From JADKAV01 sp037046735 (lineage in GTDB: Bacteria; Actinomycetota; Actinomycetes; S36-B12; UBA10799): DNA of 64,000 bases. Of the stretch, positions 21,871 through 31,959 are shown in pieces; the stretch's first letter is position 1, and each line of letters starts with the position of its first letter. A model generated the notes under the pieces. It searched no databases. It had not been told where the DNA came from and saw nothing but the letters and a program-made list of their open reading frames with translations. The translations under genes were made by a program, and so were the position numbers. The stretch is taken from contig JBAOHC010000019.1 in assembly GCA_037046735.1 (NCBI GenBank), forward strand, positions 1 to 64,000, given 5' to 3'.

Positions 21871-24204
21871 TCAGGCGGACGCGGGGGTCTCCTCGTCCTT
21901 GAAGTCCTGATCGCCCACAGCGATCGGGCGGGACTTGCTGACGATGATCGCCACCACCACGATGGCGACCGAGACCAGCGCGATGCCCCAGCGCAGGGCG
22001 GTCTGCTCGTTCAACGACATCGTCACCACGGCGGGGGCGATCAGCAGAGCGACCAGGTTCATCACCTTGATCAGCGGGTTGATGGCCGGGCCGGCGGTGT
22101 CCTTGAACGGGTCCCCGACAGTGTCACCGATGACGGTGGCCTCGTGGGCCGGCGAGCCCTTGCCGCCGTAGTGGCCGTCCTCGACGAACTTCTTGGCGTT
22201 ATCCCAGGCCCCACCGGAGTTGGACAGGAACACCGCCATGAGTGTGCCGGTCGCGATGGTGCCGGCCAGGTAGGCGCCCAACGCGCCCACGCCAAGACCG
22301 AACCCGACCGCGATCGGGGTCAGGACCGCCAGAAGGCCTGGCGTGATCAGCTCGCGCAACGAGTCCTTGGTCACGATGTCGACGACCTTGGCGTACTCAG
22401 GCTTGCTGGTGCCCGCCATGATGCCGGGGTCGTCGCGGAACTGCCGGCGCACCTCGAAGATCACAGCACCTGCGGCGCGAGACACGGCGTTGATGGCCAG
22501 ACCCGAGAACAGGAAGACCACAGCGGCACCGATCAGCAGACCCACAAGGTTGCTCGGGGTGGCCACGTTGAGAACACCCAGGTACTGGACCGCCTCAGTG
22601 GCACCCACCTGTGCGATCAGGTCGTCACCACTGGCAACGACTTGCTCGGTCGCCTGACCGATGGCGTCACGGAACGCCCCGAACAGCGCTGTCGCGGCCA
22701 GGACCGCGGTCGCGATGGCGATGCCCTTGGTGATGGCCTTGGTGGAGTTGCCGACCGCATCGAGGCTGGTGAGGATCTTGGCGCCCTCGCCCTCGACGTC
22801 CCCGGACATCTCGGCGATGCCCTGGGCGTTGTCCGACACCGGACCGAAGGTGTCCATGGACACGATCACCCCGACAGTGGTCAGCAGTCCGGTACCGGCC
22901 AGTGCCACTGCGAAGAGCGACAGGATGACCGAACCGCCACCAGCGAGGGCGGCGATGTAGACGGCCGCGCCGATGAGCAGCGCCGAGTACACGGCCGACT
23001 CCAGTCCGACGGAGATGCCGGACAGGATGACGGTCGCGGGGCCGGTCAGCGACGACTTTGCCACGTCGTCGACGGGGCGCCGGTTGGTCTCGGTGAAGTA
23101 GGCGGTCAACTGCTGGATGACCACCGCCAGCACAATGCCGACGAAGACCGCCCAGATCGCGTAGTAGCGGGGGTTGAAGGTGTCGACAACGATGCCTTCG
23201 AAGACGCCCAGGTCGACGCCCTTCAGCGTGGTGAGGCGCTCGGGCAGGAATACGAAGGTCGCGATGACCACGAGCACCGCGGAGATGATCGCCGAGGCGA
23301 AGAAGGCGCGGTTGATGGCCTGCATCCCCGAACGGTCCGACGGCCGCGGCGACACGAGGAAGATGCCGATCATGGCTGTGAGGACACCGATGGCGGGCAC
23401 CACGAGTGGGTAGACCAGCCCGAGGTCGCCGAAGGCGGCCTTGCCCAGGATCAGGGCTGCGACCAGCGTGACGGCGTACGACTCGAAGAGGTCGGCGGCC
23501 ATGCCGGCGCAGTCGCCGACGTTGTCACCCACGTTGTCAGCGATGGTCGCCGCGTTGCGGGGGTCATCCTCAGGGATGCCCTGTTCGACCTTGCCGACGA
23601 GGTCGGCACCGACGTCGGCGGCCTTGGTGAAGATACCGCCGCCGACACGCATGAACATGGCGAGCAGCGCCGCACCGAAGCCGAAGCCCTCCAGCACCTT
23701 GGGCGCCTCGGCCTTGTAGACCAGCACGACCACGGCGGCGCCGAACAGGCCCAGACCCACGGTGAACATGCCCGCCACACCACCGGTGCGGAAGGCGATC
23801 TTCATGGCGCCGCCTTCGTCCTCCTGACGAGCGGCAGAGGCGACGCGCACGTTGCCACGCACTGCCAGCCACATGCCCATGTAGCCGGTGATCGCCGAGA
23901 AGCCGGCACCGACCAGGAAGAAGATGGAGCGACCGATGCGCTCGCTGGTGGTCTCGGCGGGCAGCAGCCACAGCACGAAGAACACGACGACGGCGAAGAT
24001 GCCGAGCGTTCGGAACTGCCGGCTCAGGAACGCCGCGGCGCCCTCCTGCACGGCTCCAGCGATTTCCTGCATCTTCGGCGTGCCGGGGTCGGCAGCCAGG
24101 ACTTGCCGGACAAGCACCGCGGCCACACCCAACGCGAGCAGGGCGATGATCGCCACGATGCCCACTGTGACCAGGTTGCTGCCGGTCAGTTCGACGGCAA
24201 TCAT
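21871..24204 (-). CDS. hppA: Membrane-bound proton-pumping inorganic pyrophosphatase, K+-independent type
   Basis: It couples hydrolysis of pyrophosphate to proton export across the cytoplasmic membrane. The 777-residue protein has about 16 hydrophobic segments and the family signatures DVGADLVGKVEQ and DNVGDNVGD that bind Mg-pyrophosphate. The sequence GNSTKAITKG has Lys where potassium-dependent enzymes have Ala, which marks the K+-independent class. The ATG at 24,204 has GGAGAG 4 bases upstream; an in-frame start 14 codons earlier lacks this. In Streptomyces the same gene sits between topA and the bldG pair, as here. Confidence 0.96.
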   Translation of the reverse strand: MIAVELTGSNLVTVGIVAIIALLALGVAAVLVRQVLAADPGTPKMQEIAGAVQEGAAAFLSRQFRTLGIFAVVVFFVLWLLPAETTSERIGRSIFFLVGAGFSAITGYMGMWLAVRGNVRVASAARQEDEGGAMKIAFRTGGVAGMFTVGLGLFGAAVVVLVYKAEAPKVLEGFGFGAALLAMFMRVGGGIFTKAADVGADLVGKVEQGIPEDDPRNAATIADNVGDNVGDCAGMAADLFESYAVTLVAALILGKAAFGDLGLVYPLVVPAIGVLTAMIGIFLVSPRPSDRSGMQAINRAFFASAIISAVLVVIATFVFLPERLTTLKGVDLGVFEGIVVDTFNPRYYAIWAVFVGIVLAVVIQQLTAYFTETNRRPVDDVAKSSLTGPATVILSGISVGLESAVYSALLIGAAVYIAALAGGGSVILSLFAVALAGTGLLTTVGVIVSMDTFGPVSDNAQGIAEMSGDVEGEGAKILTSLDAVGNSTKAITKGIAIATAVLAATALFGAFRDAIGQATEQVVASGDDLIAQVGATEAVQYLGVLNVATPSNLVGLLIGAAVVFLFSGLAINAVSRAAGAVIFEVRRQFRDDPGIMAGTSKPEYAKVVDIVTKDSLRELITPGLLAVLTPIAVGFGLGVGALGAYLAGTIATGTLMAVFLSNSGGAWDNAKKFVEDGHYGGKGSPAHEATVIGDTVGDPFKDTAGPAINPLIKVMNLVALLIAPAVVTMSLNEQTALRWGIALVSVAIVVVAIIVSKSRPIAVGDQDFKDEETPASA

Positions 24205-24337
24205 TGACTCTCCAGGTTCTACTTCAGCGTCGGCGACAACTCGCACGACTTGGACGTGTCACAGGTCCCCCCGCGTCGGCCCCGGGGCCTGCGGAATCTG
24301 CGACATCGCGGAGTTTACGCGACCCGAACACATGCCT

Positions 24338-24355
24338 CGGACCCCGAGGGGTCCG
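24338..24355. terminator. Perfect 8-bp hairpin downstream of the anti-sigma gene
   Basis: CGGACCCC, a GA spacer and GGGGTCCG form a perfect stem between the RsbW-like gene and hppA. There is no T-run, so it may act as a factor-dependent or weak terminator, or as an RNA stabiliser. The rest of 24,205-24,477 holds no gene that I can see. Confidence 0.4.
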
Positions 24356-24477
24356 TGGCGGGGCGACCCGGCAACGGAACGGCCACAGTCGCTACGGAAG
24401 CGGCGGTGGCTGTCACCGGGTGTCGCCAGTCTTGGCGTCGAGCGCCGCTGCTGGAGTGGGGCTGGGGACCCGAGGAC

Positions 24478-24873
24478 CTAATCGGTCGCGGTCGGCCAGC
24501 GCAGAATGATGGTGCGACCACCATCGGGATTGGCTTCGATCCGGCTGTCGGACGCCAACGACTGCATGACGGACAAGGCGAGCGACTCCTCGAACTCGTC
24601 CTCGCCGCCGGCAGCGGCAACGGCGCGGTCGGCGACGGCGATCTCGAAGCTGGACCCGTCGTCGGTCATGGCCACGCTGACGGCTTCGGTCTGCGAGGCA
24701 TCGTCGGCCAACGAACGCAGGACAGCCCGAGCCACCGCTTCGGCGACGGCCAGGCGCACGTCATCGAGGGAGTCGGGGTCCACCCCCGCGCGTCGGGCCG
24801 CGGCGCCGGCGACGAGTCGAGCAGTACGGGCCTGCTCGGGGGCGGCAGGAACAGTCAGGGTGGCGGTGGGCAT
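24478..24873 (-). CDS. RsbW-like anti-sigma/HATPase protein, partner of the BldG-like antagonist
   Basis: The 131-residue protein has the size and secondary pattern of single-domain GHKL anti-sigma kinases, with LAVAEAVARAV at the N-box position and a C-terminal RTIILRW strand. Known relatives bind sigma factors and phosphorylate STAS partners. Here the N-box Asn is replaced by Arg and no DxGxG motif is evident, so ATP binding or kinase activity may be weak or lost. It overlaps the upstream STAS gene by 3 bases, implying coupled synthesis. Position and order match the gene next to bldG in Streptomyces (SCO3548 type). Confidence 0.8.
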   Translation of the reverse strand: MPTATLTVPAAPEQARTARLVAGAAARRAGVDPDSLDDVRLAVAEAVARAVLRSLADDASQTEAVSVAMTDDGSSFEIAVADRAVAAAGGEDEFEESLALSVMQSLASDSRIEANPDGGRTIILRWPTATD

Positions 24874-25196
24874 CAGCCCTCCACCGATCCCGACAACTGC
24901 ATGACTTCGTCCAGACCCGTGATCGTGAAGACCTTCGTGATGCGCTCCTGTGTGGCCACGACGCGCAGGCCGCCGCCGGCTTCGCGCGCCCACTTGAGGG
25001 CCTTGACCATGACTCCCAGCCCGGTACTGTCCAGGAACTCCACCCCGCTCAGGTCGACCACGAGGTCGGCATGTCCCTGACCGATCTGGTCCTGCAGCGC
25101 AACTTCGAGCTGGGGGGCGGTGAACACATCCAGTTCGCCGGTGACGGCGACCACGGTTCCCGCGGCGCCCTCGATGTCCGATGTGGTGATGTCCAC
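24873..25196 (-). CDS. bldG: Anti-anti-sigma factor (STAS domain), BldG-like
   Basis: The 107-residue STAS protein carries VVAVTGELDVFTAPQLE and LSGVEFLDSTGLGVM; the Ser in LDSTGLG is the expected phosphorylation site. Unphosphorylated relatives sequester anti-sigma factors. The GTG at 25,196 has GGAGG 8 bases upstream and gives a normal length; an in-frame GTG at 25,244 would add 16 poorly conserved residues. The symbol rests on synteny with hppA, topA and the downstream helicase as much as on sequence. Confidence 0.78.
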   Translation of the reverse strand: MDITTSDIEGAAGTVVAVTGELDVFTAPQLEVALQDQIGQGHADLVVDLSGVEFLDSTGLGVMVKALKWAREAGGGLRVVATQERITKVFTITGLDEVMQLSGSVEG

Positions 25197-25290
25197 GGGG
25201 TGGGCCTCCGTCGTCCGGTGCGCTCGACGCGCAGGTGCGTTCACCGCACGATAGTCATACCTGCCCCGTCCACGCAGCCGGGCCGCAGGT

Positions 25291-26228
25291 TCACCGGCGG
25301 TACGGCCACCCGTTGCTGCGGCAGCCGTCCTGCCCGCCGGTCTGTTGTTGCATCACGGGGGCGAGCGCCCCGCGGCGCGGGCAGTAGGCGTGATGCAGGT
25401 GCAGGCCATGCCCGAACTCATGGTTGATCAGGTACGTGCGGTAGGCGCGCAGCGACCTGAACCCACCACTCAGCGCACCCGTGAACCACCGATCGGAGTT
25501 GAGGGAGGCGAACTCGTGGTTCCAGCACGACACCTGGCCACCGGTGTGCAAGTTGGCCTTCAGGCACAGCGAATCCACCAGGGGCGGCCGGCCAACAACA
25601 GCCGGATATCGGCACGGCGCGGGTCGTCGATACGCCTGAGCCGGTAGCGGCCCTGCGCGGTCCAGCCGCGGGTGGCATCGGTCAGGACCCGTAGCGACTC
25701 CTGGGCGAAGGTCTGCAGCTGGGAGCCCAGCGGCCGGTGGGCCTCGATGGTGAACCGGAACAGGCGCCCTTTGGTGCCGTACACCGTCGAGGAGCTGTCC
25801 ATGACGCGGGTGGTGGGACCCACCCGACGCTGGGTCGAACTGACCAGCCCGTAGTAGTCCACGACGCGTGTCAACCTGGCCCCGGTCGCGGCGGTCGCCG
25901 CGACAGTGAGCCGGTACGGACGTGCTTGGAGCAAGGGTCCCGGCAGCACCAACGAGGCGCTCACACGGGTGGCGGCCACCGTGGCGGCCACCGGCGTCTG
26001 AGGCGCCCCGGCCCGACCCCAGGTCACGGACAGCGTTGCCACGGGCTCGGCGAATGACAGCTCGACCGAGTCGCCACCGGACACCGGCGAGCCCGGAGGC
26101 AGGCTCACCTGGACGGTGGCCGCACCCGGGACGGTTCGCGACGCAGTGGCCGCGACCCCGGGTCCCGACGCTGCCCCGAGCAAGGCAACGCTGGTGAGCA
26201 GCACGAAGGCGACAAGTCGGGTCAGCAC
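25291..26228 (-). pseudogene. Secreted DUF3152 zincin-like protein, one frameshift
   Basis: A signal peptide (VLTRLVAFVLLTSVALLGAA) starts at a GTG near 26,228. A Ser/Thr/Val-rich domain and then a DUF3152 region follow, with INHEFGHGLHLHH (the HExxH-like metal site is HEFGH), VMQQQTGG and DGCRSNGWPY. The family is predicted to be a zinc peptidase; the substrate is unknown. The two halves are in different frames, joined near 25,575 after DIRLLLAGRP. One base change restores the usual order, so a sequencing error is likely. Confidence 0.8.
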
Positions 26229-26300
26229 CTCACGAGGATAGACAGGTGCCCGATCCGCGCCCGCCGACGCAGACTCAGGCAGGATCACGGGGCCCACCGA

Positions 26301-27778
26301 TCAGGGTGTAGGACACGTGGCTCCTGCCGGCGGGAGCACCCGGTGACGCAGGTACCTGGTGGCGATGGCGTCGACACAGGCGCTGCGGCTGAACAGGAAC
26401 AGCCCATGGACCGAGGTGTCCACACGCAGCAGGCGGGACCTGGGCAGGAACCGGTGGGTGCGTTCTGCGGAGTACAGCGGGGTCGAGGGGTCCGCGATCC
26501 CGTTGATCAGCAGCGGGGGGGTCGCCAGCCGGGTGCGCTGCGGTGGTGGTACCGGGTCGGTGGGCTCCGGGACGCCGGCGCACATGGTGGTGTAGTCGAT
26601 GACATTGACAGCGGCCGGCCCGGCGATCGATCGCCCGGGCGAGTGAGTTGCCGATCCGGCGCGGCGATACCCGACCCGCCAGGTCCGAGCAGTCCACGAG
26701 CGTGACCGCGGCCGGCAGGGCGGTGGGGGCCGACGATTCCGGCGGGCAGCCAGTGGTGGCGAGTCCGGCGGCTTGCCCCCACTGACAGGTGACGGTGGCA
26801 GTGCTGGTCCTGGCCCGAGAACTGCGCAGCACCGATTTCAGGTTCCACCACAGGCCCCAGCGGTCGGACTCGACACCGTCGACCACGACCGTGCGGCTCT
26901 GCAGGCTGGTGAACAGCCGGTTGTTCAACGAGCGCACCGGGGGTGCCAGCCCGTTGCGTACCCACCGCCAGGCCGCTGTTCCGCCGCGACGGCTGGACGT
27001 CAGGTAGTCCGACACCCGGGAGTAGGGACCCGTCACGCCGTCGAGCACCATGGCCCTGACACGGTCGGGGAACATCTGGGCATACAGGCGGCCCAGGCGG
27101 GTGCCGTAGCTGAATCCGACATACGTCAGACGCCGCTGCCCGACGGCCTCGCGCACCGCGTCGAGGTCGCGGACCACCTGGTTGCTGCCCACATACGGCA
27201 ACACCTTCTTGTTGGCGGCCACACAGGCGCGGTTGACGGTGGCGCGCTGCCGAAAGGTCTGGCGGGCGATCTGCGACCAGGTGAACGGCCCGGTGCGTGG
27301 TCGCCACGATCCCATCGCCGGCGTGCCGCACTCCGCCAGTTCGGGGTCCGACCCGACGCCTCGGGGATCCCACGACACCAAGTCGAAATGTCGCCGCAGG
27401 GGATTGTCCGTGAACAGGCTCAGCGCCGACCCATCCTCTCCGGGGCCACCGAAGTTGATGATCACCGAGCCCGCTGAACGGCCACCGGCCACAGGGCGCG
27501 CCGGCAGTCGGCGCGCGTTGACGACGTACGAACGGCCCTTCGGGCGCGACCAGTCTCGGGGCACCCGGTACCCCCCGGCACTGCAGTTCCGGCTCGTCCG
27601 GACACGGTCGCCACGAAGTGCGCCCACCGGTCGTGGAAGCAGGCTGACCCACCGCGGGCGCCGCGGTGCCGTCGGACCCGACCGAGCTCGCGCTGGCGGG
27701 GAGCGCCCCAGCGGTTCCCGCAGTCGCTACCAGGAGCAGGCCGACCCCCAGGCGCGCCCAGATACGCACAGTGACCAT
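26301..27778 (-). pseudogene. Secreted S33/TAP-like alpha/beta hydrolase, two frameshifts
   Basis: A second member of the family seen at 11,955-13,466. The signal peptide (ARLGVGLLLVATAGTAGALP) is followed by VPRDWSRPKG, NFGGPGEDGSA (oxyanion loop), YVGFSYGTRLGRLYA with the nucleophile, and the C-terminal NGIADPSTP (Asp) and TSVHGLFLFS (His). Frameshifts near 27,560 and 26,610 split an otherwise complete enzyme of about 490 residues. Likely a secreted aminopeptidase or esterase of unknown substrate. It diverges from the helicase gene with 76 bases between. Confidence 0.84.
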
Positions 27779-27854
27779 GTGATCACACTACCTGGACGAC
27801 CCGTCGGAGCCCGGGTGCACACTGGATCCGGACCGGTGTCGAGGAGGTGCCTGC

Positions 27855-30197
27855 GTGGAACCCGTACGTGCCTTCGCGAGCCCGCTTTCCCCGTGGCCGG
27901 CATCCGGAGGGGCGTCCCCGATCGGTCCGCCCGACGAACTCGCCCGACTCACCCTGGACGCGTTGTCCATCGACCCGGTGCGGGTGATCGAGGTACCCGA
28001 ACGCCCCGGCGTGACCGGCCACTGGCCGCAGTGGGTGGCACCGCAGGTGCAGGCAGCCGTCCGACGCCACGGCGTCGCAGACCTGTGGCGGCACCAGACC
28101 GACGCTGCCGAGGCCGCCTGGGCGGGACGCGACGTGGTGCTGGCCACGGGGACCGCCAGTGGGAAGTCCCTGGGCTACTGGTTGCCCGCGTTGACCGCCG
28201 CGGTCCAGGACCGCGCCACGACCATCTACTGCACCCCCACCAAGGCCTTGGCGCAGGACCAGCACGCCCGGCTGGACGCTCTCGGGCTGCCCGGCGTGCA
28301 CCCGGCCTGTTACGACGGCGACACCGACCACGAGGTGCGTCCCCACCTGCGCCGCACCAGCCGGTTCATCCTGACCAACCCGGACATGCTCCACCGCAGC
28401 ATCCTGCCCCAGCACGGTCAGTGGCGGCAGTTCCTGGCACGCCTGCGGTTCGTGGTGCTGGACGAGGGCCACATGTATCGGGGGATCTTCGGCGCCAATG
28501 TCGCGGCGATCGTGACGAGGCTGCGCCGCCTCGCGCGCATGGCCGGCGCCGAACCGACGTTCGTGGTCTGCTCCGCGACATTGGGCAATCCCGCCCAGGC
28601 AGGGGCTCAACTGCTCGGGGTCCACCCCGATCAGGTGACCGCGGTCGATCACGACACGGCCGCCCGGGGGTCGCGCACGGTGATCCTGCACGATCCCGCC
28701 CGCTCCGACCCCTCCGACCCCGGCGACGGGGTCGAGCCCGTCAGCGCCTTCACGGACACGTCCGCGGCCTTGGCGCGATGGGTCAGCGCGGGTATCCAGT
28801 CAGTGGGTTTCGTTCGCTCGCGCGCAGGAGTCGAGGCCATGGCCCAGACCGTCCGGGTCCTGTCGGGCGGCGGGGCCGCGGTCACCGCCTACCGTGGCGG
28901 GCTGCTGCCCGAGGAGCGCCGCGACATCGAGCGCGGGCTGCGCTCCGGCGAGTTGCGTTGCGTGGCATCGACCAACGCGCTCGAACTCGGGGTCGACATC
29001 GCCGGCCTGGACGCCGTGGCCATGTGCGGCTGGCCCGGTACGCGGCTGTCGTTCCTGCAGCAACTGGGCAGAGCGGGGCGTACCGGCACGCATGCCGTTG
29101 CGCTCTTGGTCGCCCAGCAGAACCCGCTCGACCGCTTCTATGTCAGCCACCCGGAACGGATCTTCGGTGCCTCACTCGAGGCCACCGTGCTCGACCCGCA
29201 GAACCCTTATGTCCTGCTCGGTCACGTCGCCTGCGCCATCAGCGAGCAACCCCTCACCACCACCGAGGCCGAGGACCTGTTCGGGGGAGTGACCGCGACG
29301 GTTCTGTCTGTTCTGGAACGCCGAGGGCTCATCCGGTTGCGAGGCAACCGGTGGTTCTGGGTGGAACGGCAACGTGCAGCGCAGTTCGCGGATCTGCGCG
29401 GGTGCAGCCAGCCCGTCACCATCATCGAGTCCGACACGGGCCGCGTGATGGGCACGGTGGACGGCTCCTCCGCCCCAGCACAATTGCATGCAGGCGCGGT
29501 GTACACCCACCTCGGTGTGACGCATCTGGTGGAGTCTCTCGATCTGGAGTCCGGCGTCGCGGTGGTGCGACGCGACCGGCCCGGGTACACGACCGTGGCC
29601 CAATCGGTCAGCGACCTGCGGATCGTCAGCGAGCGAGACTCCCGCCCCTTGGGCAGCGCCACCTTGCACGTCGGTGAGGTAGACGTGACCGGCCAGGTGG
29701 TGGGCTTCCTCAAGCGTGACGCGGCCACCGGTCGGGTCCTGGGGAGCGAGCCACTGGTCATGCCCCCTTCGTCGCTGCGCACGACTGCCACGTGGTGGCG
29801 CATGTCCGACACCGCCGTCGCCGCTGCGGGTGTGGCCAGTGACGCGGTGCCGGGCGCCGCTCACGCTGCCGAACACGCGGCCATCGGGGTGTTGCCCGCG
29901 CTGGCCACCTGCGACCGTTGGGACATCGGCGGCCTGTCCACCGACCGGCACCCTGACACCGGCGACATGACCGTGTTCGTGTATGACGGGCACCCCGGTG
30001 GTGCCGGCTTCGCCCGCCGCGGTTACGACGCCGCCGAACAGTGGCTCACGGCCACGGCCCAGGTCATCGGATCCTGCGACTGCTCCCAGGGCTGCCCCGG
30101 CTGCATCCAGTCCCCCAAGTGCGGCAACGGCAACGAACCGCTGGACAAGCGCGGGGCTGCCACCATGCTGCGAGCCCTCATCGGCGACCCCGGCTGA
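27855..30197 (+). CDS. MrfA/YprA-type DEAD/DEAH helicase with DUF1998 domain
   Basis: The 780-residue SF2 helicase has Walker A ATGTASGKS, a DEGH box (VVLDEGHMYRG), motif III VCSATLGN and motif VI QQLGRAGRTG, all in the first 450 residues. The C-terminal DUF1998 region ends in a four-cysteine metal site CDCSQGCPGCIQSPKCG. Relatives are 3'-5' DNA helicases; Bacillus MrfA works in mitomycin C lesion repair. The GTG start has GGAGG about 10 bases upstream. The Streptomyces and mycobacterial orthologues sit in the same topA/bldG neighbourhood. No frameshift is seen. Confidence 0.92.
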   Translation: MEPVRAFASPLSPWPASGGASPIGPPDELARLTLDALSIDPVRVIEVPERPGVTGHWPQWVAPQVQAAVRRHGVADLWRHQTDAAEAAWAGRDVVLATGTASGKSLGYWLPALTAAVQDRATTIYCTPTKALAQDQHARLDALGLPGVHPACYDGDTDHEVRPHLRRTSRFILTNPDMLHRSILPQHGQWRQFLARLRFVVLDEGHMYRGIFGANVAAIVTRLRRLARMAGAEPTFVVCSATLGNPAQAGAQLLGVHPDQVTAVDHDTAARGSRTVILHDPARSDPSDPGDGVEPVSAFTDTSAALARWVSAGIQSVGFVRSRAGVEAMAQTVRVLSGGGAAVTAYRGGLLPEERRDIERGLRSGELRCVASTNALELGVDIAGLDAVAMCGWPGTRLSFLQQLGRAGRTGTHAVALLVAQQNPLDRFYVSHPERIFGASLEATVLDPQNPYVLLGHVACAISEQPLTTTEAEDLFGGVTATVLSVLERRGLIRLRGNRWFWVERQRAAQFADLRGCSQPVTIIESDTGRVMGTVDGSSAPAQLHAGAVYTHLGVTHLVESLDLESGVAVVRRDRPGYTTVAQSVSDLRIVSERDSRPLGSATLHVGEVDVTGQVVGFLKRDAATGRVLGSEPLVMPPSSLRTTATWWRMSDTAVAAAGVASDAVPGAAHAAEHAAIGVLPALATCDRWDIGGLSTDRHPDTGDMTVFVYDGHPGGAGFARRGYDAAEQWLTATAQVIGSCDCSQGCPGCIQSPKCGNGNEPLDKRGAATMLRALIGDPG

Positions 30198-30301
30198 GCC
30201 GGCGCCACGATCCCCGTCCACAGGCCGCAGCCGCCCCGACCACTGAAGCGCTTTTCAGGGGTCGCTATGCGCCCATTCGCCGGCCACCGTAGAATCGGGG
30301 A

Positions 30302-30964
30302 GTGGAACTGGAGATCACCGGCACCGTCTGGCTCATCACCCTTGCCGTGATCGTCGGGCTCTTCGCGCTCGACCTCGGACTGGCTCTGGCACGACCCCAC
30401 GCGGTGGGATTCAAGGAAGCCGCAGTGTGGTCGGTCTTCTACATCAGCGTGGCCATTGTGTTCGGCATCGTGTTCTCGGCTTGGGCCGGTGGGGAGTTCG
30501 GAGCCCAGTACTTCGCCGGTTACATCGTCGAAAAGACGCTGTCGGTCGACAACCTGTTCGTCTTCGTGATCATCATGGGCGCCTTTGCCGTGCCTGCCGT
30601 CTATCAACAGAAACTCCTGATCATCGGGATTGCGATCGCGCTGGTACTCCGGGCCATCTTCATCGCCGTCGGCGCGACGCTGCTGGCCTACTTCTCCTTC
30701 ATGTTCCTGCTCTTCGGGCTCCTGCTCATCTGGACCGGGATCGCCCTCTACCGCCACCGTGACGAGGACCCCGACGTCAGCGACAACCTGCTGGTGGTGG
30801 GCGCCCGTAAGGTGCTGCCCACCACCGACGAGTACCAGGACGGGAAGTTCATCGCCCGCATAGACGGGCGCCGCGTCGTCACCCCACTGTTCATCGCCCT
30901 GATCGCCATCGGAACCACCGATCTGCTGTTCGCGTTGGACTCGATCCCGGCGGTGTTCGGTGTG
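30302..30964 (+). pseudogene. TerC family membrane protein, truncated by a misjoin at codon 221
   Basis: The first 221 codons encode a typical TerC/Alx protein: membrane helices, IVEKTLSVDNLFVF and FALDSIPAVFGV with the conserved acidic residues. Relatives export manganese or assist metalation at the membrane; full length is usually about 310-340 residues. After VFGV the sequence changes abruptly to an RND pump, and the remaining TerC helices are absent. The GTG start follows GGGGA, and TAGAAT at 30,290-30,295 could be a -10 box. No yybP-type riboswitch is apparent. Confidence 0.88.
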
Positions 30965-30972
30965 AGCAAGAA
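30958..30972. other. Chimeric junction 1: actinobacterial TerC to foreign RND pump
   Basis: The open reading frame continues by chance across the join, so a gene finder reports a single 544-residue protein. Left of it the protein is TerC-like, right of it (KKAADLGVNVADVAGALR) it is the porter domain of an AcrB-type pump. Both partners are cut within conserved domains. From here to about 46,048 the genes are of Gram-negative character. Confidence 0.85.
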
Positions 30973-31936
30973 GGCGGCCGACCTGGGCGTGAACGTGGCC
31001 GACGTGGCCGGCGCCCTGCGCCTGCTGGTGGGGGGCTACGAGGTGAGCACCTTCAACGACCGCGGCGAGCAATACGACGTGAAGGTGCGCTCGGTCGGCG
31101 AGGCGCGCAACGACGTCTCGCGGCTCAAGCGCCTGAGCGTGCCAAGTGCGAAGCTGGGGACGGTGACCCTGGACAACGTGGTCACCTTCGACGAGGCCGC
31201 CGGGCCGAGCCGCATCGATCGCTTCAATCGCAGGAAGACGGTCACGGTGATGGCCAACCTGGCCCCGGGCTTCTCCGAAGGCGCCGTGTTGGCGGACCTG
31301 GCCACCGGCGTGGACGAGCTGAAGATGGACCCGGCCTACAGCGGCGGCCCCTCGGGGCGCAGCAAAGAGCTGGGGCGCACCTTCAAGAACTTCATGCTCG
31401 CGTTCGTGCTCTCGTTCATCTTCATGTACCTGGTGCTCGCGGCGCAGTTCGAGTCGTGGCTGCACCCCATCACCATCTTGCTCTCGCTGCCGCTGACCGT
31501 GCCGTTCGCGCTGATCAGCGTGATCATCTTCCGCCAGTCGCTCAACATCTTCAGCATGCTGGGGATCTTGGTGCTGTTCGGCATCGTGAAGAAGAACTCG
31601 ATCTTGCAGATCGATCACACCATCAAGCTGCGCGCGGCGGGCATGCCCAAGCTCGAGGCCATCTTGGCTGCCAACCGCGACCGCCTGCGCCCGATCTTGA
31701 TGACCACCGCGGCGTTCGTGGCGGGCATGCTGCCGCTGGTGGTGTCCACCGGCGCCGGCGCCGGCACCAACCGCGCCACCGGCTTCGTGATCATCGGCGG
31801 GCAGACCCTGGCGCTGCTTCTCACGTTGCTCGCCACGCCGGTGGCGTACTCGCTGTTCGACGACCTCTCGGTCAAGCTACGGAAGTGGTTCCGGATCGGA
31901 CCGAGCGCCAGCCCCGAGCCGAAGCCGGCCGAGTGA
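30965..31936 (+). pseudogene. C-terminal part of an RND (AcrB/HAE1-type) efflux transporter
   Basis: About 323 residues remain, from the periplasmic porter domain (KKAADLGVN, GGYEVSTFND) through membrane helices near VLAAQFESWLHPITILLSLP and GIVKKNSILQIDH to a normal C-terminus and stop. A whole pump has over 1,000 residues, so more than half is missing upstream. Such pumps need an outer membrane channel, incompatible with an actinobacterial host and consistent with a different source organism. Confidence 0.85.
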
Positions 31937-31959
31937 AGCGGGCGCTCGCGCTGGCAGCG

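Noticed and set aside
21805..24207. An 800-codon open frame antisense to hppA
   Set aside because: Codon-position shadow of hppA; Asp/His/Gly-rich without a fold or start signal.
26301..27778. Treating the two S33-type hydrolases (here and at 11,955-13,466) as a recent duplication
   Set aside because: Apart from the family motifs their sequences differ throughout, and the neighbouring genes are unrelated.
27182..29677. An 831-codon frame overlapping the helicase and S33 genes
   Set aside because: Arg/Pro-rich translation of the wrong frame; the MrfA-type helicase in another frame has every expected motif.
30198..30301. yybP-ykoY manganese riboswitch before TerC
   Set aside because: The 104-base gap is too short and lacks the conserved paired elements.
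30302..31936. A genuine new TerC-RND fusion transporter
   Set aside because: The join cuts both families in the middle of conserved domains and coincides with a change of organism.
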